A stretch of DNA of 43,276 bases from Alphaproteobacteria bacterium (GTDB taxonomy: Bacteria > Pseudomonadota > Alphaproteobacteria > Puniceispirillales > Marisalimonadaceae), in contig JADHQW010000001.1 of the NCBI GenBank assembly GCA_016777705.1, forward strand, positions 1 to 43,276, in the 5' to 3' direction. A model generated the notes under the pieces. It was not told where the DNA came from. It saw only the letters and a program-made list of their open reading frames with translations, and did no database searches. A program made the translations under genes and the position numbers. This document shows, in pieces, positions 29,325 to 36,426 of the stretch. Every line of letters begins with the position of its first letter. Position 1 is the stretch's first letter.

Positions 29325-30347
29325 ATGAAATACTTTAATTATTTTTACTTTTTAACAATTTCTATATTTTTGTTTTCTTGTTCAAATGAGCAAACTCAAA
29401 ACGTTGAACTTAAAGGAAATGCAATGGGAACATTTTATTTCATTAAGTTGATTGATGTGCCTAAAAAAATAAAAGAAGAGAAATTGACACTAGAAATAAA
29501 TAAAACTTTGCTTGAAATTAATAAGATTGTATCAAATTGGGATAACTTATCAGAAATAAGTGTTTTAAATAGTAATAAAACATTATTACCTATAAAAATT
29601 TCAAATAATTTATTAGACGTCTTTAAAACAGCAAACTTTATTCATATTAAGAGCAACGGATATTTTGATATTACACTTGATCCTATAATAGATCTATGGG
29701 GATTTGGTTACAAAAAAGATAAAATGAAAAAAAAACCTCCTCTTAAAGAAGATGTTTTAGAAACATTATTATTAGTTAACCAAAAAAAATATTTAGAAAT
29801 TAATCAATCTAACAATGAGTTAGTAAAAAAAAATAAAGATGTTTCATTTAATTTGTCTGCAATTGGTAAAGGGTACGGAATTGATTTAATTGGTAAAAAA
29901 TTAAGAAATTTAAAAATAAATAATTTTCTTATCAATATAGGCGGCGATATACTTACAAATGGTTACAATAGTAAGAAACAAGATTGGGTTATTGGAATAG
30001 AAAACCCTAATTTACAACAACAGTATATTAAAGAAATTGTAAATGTTACCAATAAGGGAGTGGCCACTTCTGGAGATTACAAAAATTTTTTTGATAATGA
30101 TGGTAAAAAGTATTCACATATAATAAATCCTAAATCAGGTATGCCAATCAATCATTCAACAAAATCTGTAACAGTTATAGAAGAAAGTGCAATGCTTGCA
30201 GATGGTTGGGCAACTGCATTTTTAGCCATGGGGAGTACTCAAGGTTTAAAAATTGCTGAAAAAGAAAAAATAGCTGTAATATTTATCGACAAATCTGAAA
30301 AAAAATTAATTAAAGTAACAAGCAATGAATTCAAAAAGTTAAAATAA
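29325..30347 (+). CDS. apbE: FAD:protein FMN transferase ApbE
   Basis: Transfers FMN from FAD onto Thr/Ser residues of exported or membrane flavoproteins, here expected to be NqrB and NqrC. The 340 residues start with a lipoprotein signal; the lipobox FLFSC gives lipidated Cys19. Family motifs are GNAMGTFYFI, FDITLDPIIDLWGFG, LSAIGKGYGIDLIG, INIGGDILTNG, ATSGDYKNFF with SHIINPKSGMP, and ADGWATAFLAMG, which includes the metal-binding Asp. It is divergent from nqrA rather than following nqrF, and is followed by nqrM. Confidence 0.96.
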   Translation: MKYFNYFYFLTISIFLFSCSNEQTQNVELKGNAMGTFYFIKLIDVPKKIKEEKLTLEINKTLLEINKIVSNWDNLSEISVLNSNKTLLPIKISNNLLDVFKTANFIHIKSNGYFDITLDPIIDLWGFGYKKDKMKKKPPLKEDVLETLLLVNQKKYLEINQSNNELVKKNKDVSFNLSAIGKGYGIDLIGKKLRNLKINNFLINIGGDILTNGYNSKKQDWVIGIENPNLQQQYIKEIVNVTNKGVATSGDYKNFFDNDGKKYSHIINPKSGMPINHSTKSVTVIEESAMLADGWATAFLAMGSTQGLKIAEKEKIAVIFIDKSEKKLIKVTSNEFKKLK

Positions 30348-30385
30348 AAATTGATAGTATATTAATTATAAAGTATCTATTTAAT

Positions 30386-30595
30386 ATGGAAACTTTCTTT
30401 GTAACATTCTTATTACTTCTCGTAATAATAGCAATCATGTCACTTGGTGTTATGCTAATGGGAAAAAATATTAAAGGAAGCTGTGGAGGATTGAACGCAA
30501 TTTCAGGTTCTGATAAGTGCTCTATTTGTAACAAAGATATTGACCCTAATAATCCTTTAGTTAATCAACTTAAGTGCAAAAATTTACAAACATAA
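30386..30595 (+). CDS. nqrM: Na+-NQR maturation protein NqrM (DUF539)
   Basis: 69 residues: one N-terminal membrane helix (TFFVTFLLLLVIIAIMSLGVML), then GKNIKGSCGGLN and CSICNKD, giving the conserved cysteines of NqrM. NqrM is required in gammaproteobacteria for assembly of active Na+-NQR, probably by delivering iron to the NqrD/NqrE cysteine site. The gene lies 38 bases after apbE on the same strand, consistent with an apbE-nqrM maturation pair. Confidence 0.93.
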   Translation: METFFVTFLLLLVIIAIMSLGVMLMGKNIKGSCGGLNAISGSDKCSICNKDIDPNNPLVNQLKCKNLQT

Positions 30596-30607
30596 CTTAA
30601 GATGAAA

Positions 30608-30808
30608 TTAATTTTTCATTGGCACTAAAACTATAATAAAAAAAGATATTGAAGATAACAAGCCAAAAACCCAAGACTTAAACAACCAAGAATTAGATAC
30701 AACAGTATTTTTCATTTTCCAGTTTTCTCTAAACGCTTTTCCAAAAAAAATCATTAAAACAAGAAAAAACACACCCTCAAGGGAAGTGTATGAAATGTTA
30801 GAAAGCAA
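30608..30808 (-). CDS. Small two-helix membrane protein, function unknown
   Basis: 66 residues with two hydrophobic segments (about 11-23, GVFFLVLMIFFGK, and 44-62, SWVFGLLSSISFFIIVLVP) joined by a basic polar link (AFRENWKMKN). The start is TTG 30808 with a good GAGG (30817-30820) eight bases upstream. It follows the DMT transporter gene by 30 bases on the same strand and may be co-transcribed with it. I do not recognise a family. The ribosome binding site and fitting topology argue for a real gene. Confidence 0.6.
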   Translation of the reverse strand: MLSNISYTSLEGVFFLVLMIFFGKAFRENWKMKNTVVSNSWLFKSWVFGLLSSISFFIIVLVPMKN

Positions 30809-30838
30809 CTTAAAAACCTCAAATTGTATATTTTATAG

Positions 30839-31723
30839 CTATTTTTGTTTATATTCAAACAAATATATTCCAACAAAAATTAAAGCAAGTGATATTAAAT
30901 GATAAATTTTAAATACCTCACCTAAAAATACAACTGCTAACAAAGAACTAAATACTGGAACAAGATTGGTATATAAACCTGATCTAGCAGGACCTATTTT
31001 TTCTACACCTTTCATAAAGAAAATTTGGGCTAAAAATGAAGGAAAAATTATAATTACAGCTAAAATTATAATTCCTTTGTTACTAGGAGGAATAATATTA
31101 CCAGATAAGGTTTCGTATAAAAGCCCTGGGATAGACCCTAAAAAAGCTACATAAGAAAAAAAAGTTAGTAATGTTAATGCCCCTATTTTTGGCTTTTTCC
31201 TCAACCCAACTGCGTACACTGCATATAATGTACATGCTAAAATCATAATAACATCACCCTTATTTAGCTTAAAACTTAGTAAGCTTTTAAAATCTCCTGC
31301 GCTTACAACTAATAAGACTGCAATAAAAGTGATTAAAACTCCGCAGAGATGTATTAATTTTATTTCTTCTTTCAGCCATATTCTTGCAATAATTATTATA
31401 AAGGCTGGCATTGTACCTTGAACAATACCTAAGTTAATGGCAATGGTGTCATGGGCAGCAATATAATACGATGAATTAAAACCAGTAAACCCAAATAAAC
31501 CCATTATTATTAACCATTTAAGTTTTTTTCTTAAAGTAATACATGAATTTATTAATTCTTTTCTGCAAATAACAGTCAAAATGAGAGAAACAAAAAACCA
31601 TCGAACACTTACAATTAACAAAGGTGAAACTTCACCAACAGCAGCTCTTCCTGCTATTGTATTAAAAGCCCAAAATAATGAAGTAAAGGTTAATAAAAAA
31701 TGCGCATTATAAAAAATTTTCAT
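30839..31723 (-). CDS. DMT-superfamily (EamA) transporter
   Basis: 294 residues, about ten hydrophobic helices in two EamA repeats. The first repeat begins LLTFTSLFWAFNTIAGRAAVGEVSPLLIVSVRWF, and contains LGIVQGTMPAFIIIIARIWLKEEI; the second includes LGLR-like VGLRKKPKIGALTLLTF, ARSGLYTNLVPVFSSLLAVVFLGE and a basic C-terminus. Such proteins export or import small metabolites (amino acids, nucleotides, polyamines); substrate cannot be read from sequence. It is divergent from the molybdenum hydroxylase operon. Confidence 0.92.
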   Translation of the reverse strand: MKIFYNAHFLLTFTSLFWAFNTIAGRAAVGEVSPLLIVSVRWFFVSLILTVICRKELINSCITLRKKLKWLIIMGLFGFTGFNSSYYIAAHDTIAINLGIVQGTMPAFIIIIARIWLKEEIKLIHLCGVLITFIAVLLVVSAGDFKSLLSFKLNKGDVIMILACTLYAVYAVGLRKKPKIGALTLLTFFSYVAFLGSIPGLLYETLSGNIIPPSNKGIIILAVIIIFPSFLAQIFFMKGVEKIGPARSGLYTNLVPVFSSLLAVVFLGEVFKIYHLISLALIFVGIYLFEYKQK

Positions 31724-31835
31724 TGAAAAGGTGTAGCCATAATGATTATTATAAATATTGTGTTGGATACATTAAACTGGTATCAAACTAAAGTAATCTT
31801 TTTTTAATATTAAATCCACCTACCTAGGAGTAAAA
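31724..31835. promoter_or_regulatory. Divergent spacer upstream of the molybdenum hydroxylase operon
   Basis: This 112-base spacer lies between two divergent genes. Near its right end is a strong AGGAG (31826-31830), five bases before the ATG of the FAD subunit, one of the best ribosome binding sites in the window. A small GATAC/GTATC inverted repeat around 31776-31797 could be an operator, but it is weak. Confidence 0.4.
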
Positions 31836-32705
31836 ATGTCAGAAACACAATACCTTGCTGCAAAAACAATTGATGAAGCTGTAACTGCACACTCAAAAGC
31901 TAATGGCTCTGCTAGATTTCTGGCTGGAGGAACAGATTTGTTAGTTCAGATAAAAAGCGGTATTAAAAAACCTAAATTGGTTATTGATATAAAAAAAATT
32001 GTTGAACTTAATACTATTAAAGAAGTGAGTGACAATGAATTTGTAGTTGGCGCTTCTGTATCAGGTGCTAATTTAAATCGAAATAATAAATTCACTAAAC
32101 TTTGGCCTGGCGTGATTGAGGCTTTTAGACTGATTGGCTCTGAACAAATTCAAGGAAGAGCTTCATTAGGCGGAAATCTCTGCAACGGATCACCTGCTGG
32201 TGACAGCGTTCCTGCTCTAATTGCTGCAGGTTGTATAGCCATAATAGCTGGACCAGATGGAAAAAAAGAAATACCTATTGAAAACTTCCATAAAGGGCCT
32301 GGTAAAACTGTATTAGAAAATGGTGAAATGCTTGTAAGCCTTAAATTTCCTAAACGTGAAATAAATTCCTCTGATGCTTACTTGAGGATGACGCCAAGAA
32401 CTGAAATGGACATAGCGGTTGTTGGTTGTGGAGTAAATATTACATTGGAAAATAATGTTTGCACAGCTGCGAGAGTTTCACTTGGAGCAGTTGCCCCAAC
32501 TCCACTTCTCATCAAAGACGCATCAGACATAATGATAGGAACAGATCTAAACTCAGATATACTTGATAAAGTTGCTAATCTTTGTATTAAAGCTTGCAAT
32601 CCTATTAACGACAAAAGAGGTACCATAGATTACCGCACTAAAGTTGCAGGTGTTTTACTAAAAAGATCAGTGTTAATTGCTATAGATAGAATTAAAGGAA
32701 ATTAA
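31836..32705 (+). CDS. Molybdenum hydroxylase FAD-binding subunit (CoxM/CutM-like)
   Basis: Medium subunit of a xanthine oxidase-family enzyme; accepts electrons from the 2Fe-2S subunit and passes them on through FAD. The 289 residues show the two FAD-binding signatures: FLAGGTDLLVQI (28-39) and GRASLGGNLCNGSPAGDSVP (108-127), plus TPRTEMDIAVVGCGV and the C-terminal YRTKVAGVLLKRSV. First of three genes in the medium-small-large order of CoxMSL operons; three bases separate it from the next. The strong AGGAG fixes the start. Confidence 0.94.
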   Translation: MSETQYLAAKTIDEAVTAHSKANGSARFLAGGTDLLVQIKSGIKKPKLVIDIKKIVELNTIKEVSDNEFVVGASVSGANLNRNNKFTKLWPGVIEAFRLIGSEQIQGRASLGGNLCNGSPAGDSVPALIAAGCIAIIAGPDGKKEIPIENFHKGPGKTVLENGEMLVSLKFPKREINSSDAYLRMTPRTEMDIAVVGCGVNITLENNVCTAARVSLGAVAPTPLLIKDASDIMIGTDLNSDILDKVANLCIKACNPINDKRGTIDYRTKVAGVLLKRSVLIAIDRIKGN

Positions 32706-32708
32706 AAA

Positions 32709-33188
32709 ATGTCTAAAATTCAAGTTTCAACAAATATAAATAATGAGTCAGTTGAGTATTTATGTGAACCACATGATACAATGTTAAATGTTCTACGAAA
32801 CCAATTAGATCTAACAGGTTCTAAAGAAAGTTGTGGCTCCGGTGACTGTGGGTCGTGCAGTATCATCTTGGATGGAGAGCTTGTATGCTCATGCTTAATG
32901 CTTGCCGCGGAAGCCGAAGGCAGTAAATTAGAAACAATTGAAGGAATGTCTGAAGGTGGAAAACTTCATGCTCTACAGCAAAAGTTTTTAGAAAAGGCTG
33001 CTCTTCAATGCGGAATATGTACTCCAGGTTTTTTAATGGCTTCTAAGGCATTACTTGACCACAATCCAACACCTACTGAGACAGAAGTTAGATTTTGGTT
33101 GGCCGGCAACTTATGTAGATGCACAGGTTATGATAAAATTGTAAAAGCTGTACTTGAAGTAGCCGATGATATGAAGGAGAGCGCATAA
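32709..33188 (+). CDS. Molybdenum hydroxylase 2Fe-2S subunit (CoxS/CutS-like)
   Basis: 159-residue small subunit with both iron-sulfur sites. The plant-type cluster uses Cys42, Cys47, Cys50 (SCGSGDCGSC) and Cys62; the second uses Cys101, Cys104 (CGICTPGF) and Cys136, Cys138 (NLCRCTGY). It carries electrons from the molybdenum centre to FAD. AAGGA precedes the start. Its stop overlaps the ATG of the large subunit by one base (TAATG). Confidence 0.97.
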   Translation: MSKIQVSTNINNESVEYLCEPHDTMLNVLRNQLDLTGSKESCGSGDCGSCSIILDGELVCSCLMLAAEAEGSKLETIEGMSEGGKLHALQQKFLEKAALQCGICTPGFLMASKALLDHNPTPTETEVRFWLAGNLCRCTGYDKIVKAVLEVADDMKESA

Positions 33189-35425
33189 TGAACGAAATTA
33201 GTAATAAGTGGATTGGTAAAAACACAGTAAGACCAGATGGTGCAGAAAAAGTCACAGGACGTGCTCAATATTCATCTGACACTACTATGCCTGGAATGAT
33301 ATGGGGACATGTATTAAGAAGCCCTCACCCTCATGCAAAAATAATATCTATTAATACAAAAAAGGCTGAAGCTCTAGCAGGAGTCAAGTCAGTTATTACT
33401 TCTAAAGATATAGTAGACTTTCCATTAGACACACCCGTAATCCTTGGTATCCAAGATATGCGCTGGATGTGTAGAAATGTCATGGCAAGAGACAAAGTAT
33501 TATTTCATGGTCACCCTCTAGCAGCTGTTGCAGCAACAACTGAAGCAATAGCTGAAAAAGCATGTGATTTAATTGAAGTCGAGTATGAAATTTTGCCTTG
33601 GGCCATAGATATTGAAGATGCCATCAAGGATGATGCTCCTATTCTTCATGATCACATCCAGTTTAATGGGAAACCATCAAATATCGCCGGAACTTTGGAA
33701 CATAAAAAAGGTGACATAGAAGAAGGGTTTGCAAAAGCAGACGTAATTATTGAAAAACATTTTAAAACAGAAGCTGTTCATCAAGGTTACCTTGAGACAC
33801 ATTCATGTCTTGTAAGCGTTGCAGCTGATGGAAGAGCTACTATTTGGAGTTCAAGCCAAGGACAATTTATGGTTAGAGCTATGACGTCATTCTTAACAGG
33901 TATTCCGCAAAGTAATATTAGAGCTATTCCTGCTGAAATTGGAGGAGGATTTGGTGGTAAAACAATAGTATATCTGGAACCACTTGCAACGGTACTATCT
34001 CAAAAAACCGGTCGCCCTGTAAAGATTGTAATGAACAGAGAAGATACTATGAGAGCATCTGGGCCTACTTCGGGGTCAAAAAGCACAATTAAAATCGGCG
34101 CTACAAATGATGGAAAAATAGTAGCTGCTCAGGGTATTTATTATTTACAAGCCGGTGCTTTTCCTGGCTCTCCTATAAGAGGCGCTGCTGGTTGCTCTTT
34201 AGCTCCATACGACATTCCAAATGCCCATACATTTGGCTATGATGTTGTTTCAAATAGAAGTAAAGTAGCGGCTTACAGGGCTCCTGGAGCCCCTATTGGC
34301 GCTTATGGTGTTGAGTGTGTGCTAGATGAGATAGCAGAAGCATTAAAAATGTGCCCTCTTGAATTAAGAAAAATTAACGCTGCAAAAGAAGGCACAAAAG
34401 CTGTTCATGGACCTGTATTTCCTAAAATGGGTTATATAGAGACATTGGATGCTGCTATCAATCATCCACACTATAAAGCACCCCTAGGAAAGCATCAGGG
34501 TAGAGGTGTTGCGAGTGGTTTTTGGTTTAATGCAGGCGGTGAGTCAAGTGCACAACTTAATATAACTGAAGATGGAAATGTTGTTGTTACTACTGGTCAT
34601 CCAGATATTGGTGGATCAAGAGCTTCAATTGCTAATATTACAGCAGAACTACTTGGCATACATCATGACAGAGTTTCAGTTCTTATTGGAGACACCGCTA
34701 CCATTGGATACAGCAATTTAACAGGAGGCAGTAGAGTTTTATTTGCTTCTGCTATGGTAGTTACCGAATCTGCTCAGATAGTAATTAATCAATTAAAGCA
34801 AAGAGCAGCTAAAATTTGGGGTATTGACGAAGATGCTATTGAATGGGAAAATGGTGAAGCTCGTCCTGCAGGTGATAACGCAGGTAAATTTGCTCCTCTA
34901 ACATTAGCAGAAATAGCTGACAAAGCAACTGCAACTGGAGGTCCCATAGGAGCTGGCTACCAAGTTAATACTGAGGGCGCTGAGGGTGGCTTTGCTACAC
35001 ATATTTGTGATGTAGAAGTGGATATGGATTTAGGTATAGTTAGAGTTAAAAGATACACATCAATTCAAGATGTAGGCAAAGCTATTCATCCTGACTATGT
35101 TGAAGGTCAACTTCAAGGTGGTTGCGCTCAAGGAATTGGTTGGGCTTTAAGTGAAGAGTATATTTATAATAAAGACGGACATTTAGATAATACAGGTTTT
35201 CTAGATTACAGAATGCCAGTGTGCTCTGATTTACCAATGTTAGATACCGTTATTATTGAAGTGCCTAACCCTAAACATCCACAAGGTGTTCGTGGAGTTG
35301 GTGAAGTGCCATTAGTACCTCCCTTAGCCGCTATATCTAATGCTGTTTATCAAGCTATAGGTAAAAGGTCTTATAGCTTACCTATGTCACCGCCAAAAGT
35401 ATTGAAAATTATTGAAGGAAATTAA
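33188..35425 (+). CDS. Molybdenum hydroxylase large, molybdopterin-binding subunit
   Basis: 745-residue catalytic subunit of a xanthine dehydrogenase/aldehyde oxidase-family enzyme. GGGFGGK (252-258) and the loop AYRAPGAP (363-370) are molybdopterin-region motifs; GVRGVGEVPLVPP holds the expected catalytic Glu706. The active-site loop is neither AYxCSFR of true (form I) CO dehydrogenase nor AYRGAGR of form II, so this should not be annotated as CO dehydrogenase. The substrate is unknown: an aldehyde or N-heterocycle is plausible. A strong AAGGAG precedes the ATG. No dedicated cofactor-insertion genes (xdhC, coxDEFG) lie next to it. By eye the DNA is richer in G+C than its surroundings. Confidence 0.93.
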   Translation: MNEISNKWIGKNTVRPDGAEKVTGRAQYSSDTTMPGMIWGHVLRSPHPHAKIISINTKKAEALAGVKSVITSKDIVDFPLDTPVILGIQDMRWMCRNVMARDKVLFHGHPLAAVAATTEAIAEKACDLIEVEYEILPWAIDIEDAIKDDAPILHDHIQFNGKPSNIAGTLEHKKGDIEEGFAKADVIIEKHFKTEAVHQGYLETHSCLVSVAADGRATIWSSSQGQFMVRAMTSFLTGIPQSNIRAIPAEIGGGFGGKTIVYLEPLATVLSQKTGRPVKIVMNREDTMRASGPTSGSKSTIKIGATNDGKIVAAQGIYYLQAGAFPGSPIRGAAGCSLAPYDIPNAHTFGYDVVSNRSKVAAYRAPGAPIGAYGVECVLDEIAEALKMCPLELRKINAAKEGTKAVHGPVFPKMGYIETLDAAINHPHYKAPLGKHQGRGVASGFWFNAGGESSAQLNITEDGNVVVTTGHPDIGGSRASIANITAELLGIHHDRVSVLIGDTATIGYSNLTGGSRVLFASAMVVTESAQIVINQLKQRAAKIWGIDEDAIEWENGEARPAGDNAGKFAPLTLAEIADKATATGGPIGAGYQVNTEGAEGGFATHICDVEVDMDLGIVRVKRYTSIQDVGKAIHPDYVEGQLQGGCAQGIGWALSEEYIYNKDGHLDNTGFLDYRMPVCSDLPMLDTVIIEVPNPKHPQGVRGVGEVPLVPPLAAISNAVYQAIGKRSYSLPMSPPKVLKIIEGN

Positions 35426-35431
35426 AGTGAT

Positions 35432-35479
35432 TTATAATTTTATTATCTAATTTAATGTTAAAAGATAATAAAATTATAA
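35432..35479 (+). repeat. Perfect 17-bp inverted repeat around the start codon of the next gene
   Basis: Arms at 35432-35448 and 35463-35479 are exact reverse complements. The 14-base loop (35449-35462) contains the ATG (35455-35457) of the downstream transporter, and within it TTTAA and TTAAA can also pair. The hairpin starts seven bases after the stop of the molybdenum hydroxylase operon and is followed by TTTTA. It could be an AT-only terminator for that operon, or a structure controlling translation of the transporter. Confidence 0.7.
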
Positions 35480-36402
35480 TTTTAGCTTATATATCAGCTC
35501 TCCTTGGAGTTTGTGGTCACGCTAGCTCTGAATTTTTTGTAAAATTATCTGGTATTTCTGGGGTTGAGGTATCTGTATGGAGATTTGGTTTAGGTGGACT
35601 TGCGCTTTTATTTTTATGTATATTTATACCTAATTCAAGGAACTTGATAGAACCTCTCAGAAAAAGTCCCTTCCCTATTATTTTACTTTCAATTTTTGGT
35701 ATGGCATTTGGCCAATTTTTATTCCATTGGGCATTAGACTTTGCAACTGTTGTTCAAGTAGCAACAATGGTTACAATAATGCCAATTGGCGTTGTTTTTG
35801 TGGCTAGAATTGTTGAAAAAACCAGAATAACAACTCCAAAAATTATAAGTGGTATTGGAGCTTTTTTAGGATGTGTTTTTTTATTAACCGATGGATATTT
35901 AGAGCAATTAAGCGGTAATAAAAACAACTTAATTGGAATATATTTATCAATAGGATGTGCACTAATTGGTTCAATCTATCTTGTATTAGTTAAACCTTAT
36001 GTCAATGAATATGGTCCTGTAAGAATGACAACATATACATTTGTTCTTGGCTTTTTTGCACTTTATCCTTCAATTGGATTGATTTGGGGTATTTGGGTTA
36101 ACCCACTAGATTTGTTTGACAGACCAAGCCTTGAATACTTGTCAATTATAACTCTTGGTGTTTGGAATACTTGTATAGCTTTCATATTATGGTTATGGGG
36201 ACTTTCTAAGATACCTGATGTAACTCGAGGTAATTATCTTTTTTTCTTAAAACCAGTAATTGCATTATGCTTAGCTTTTTTTATATTAGATGACAAGATA
36301 ACTATTAATCAGTTAATTGCTATCTTTGTAATTACTAGCTTTGTTATTGTAGAAATTTTTTACACTCCAATTTCTAGAATAATAAAAATACATGTCAAAT
36401 GA
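35455..36402 (+). CDS. DMT-superfamily (EamA) transporter
   Basis: 315 residues, ten predicted helices in two EamA domains. Key stretches are SSEFFVKLSGISGVEVSVWRFG at the start, FHWALDFATVVQVATMVTIM in the first repeat, and LWGLSKIPDVTRGNYLFFLKP followed by LAFFILDDKITINQ in the second. Substrate unknown. No Shine-Dalgarno match precedes ATG 35455, which lies in the loop of a 17-bp inverted repeat; no alternative ATG, GTG or TTG keeps the first helix. It is on the same strand as the molybdenum hydroxylase genes before it and the gluconate genes after it. Confidence 0.92.
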   Translation: MLKDNKIIILAYISALLGVCGHASSEFFVKLSGISGVEVSVWRFGLGGLALLFLCIFIPNSRNLIEPLRKSPFPIILLSIFGMAFGQFLFHWALDFATVVQVATMVTIMPIGVVFVARIVEKTRITTPKIISGIGAFLGCVFLLTDGYLEQLSGNKNNLIGIYLSIGCALIGSIYLVLVKPYVNEYGPVRMTTYTFVLGFFALYPSIGLIWGIWVNPLDLFDRPSLEYLSIITLGVWNTCIAFILWLWGLSKIPDVTRGNYLFFLKPVIALCLAFFILDDKITINQLIAIFVITSFVIVEIFYTPISRIIKIHVK

Positions 36403-36426
36403 ATTAAAAAATAAGGATTTAATGAA

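Noticed and set aside
30602-30619. ATGAAA/TTTCAT hairpin between the convergent nqrM and small membrane protein genes
   Set aside because: Six base pairs with an alternative palindrome (AAATTAATTT) inside; expected often by chance in such AT-rich sequence.
33188-35425. Carbon monoxide dehydrogenase large subunit (coxL)
   Set aside because: The active-site loop AYRAPGAP lacks the AYxCSFR signature of true CO dehydrogenase, so only the wider enzyme family can be claimed.
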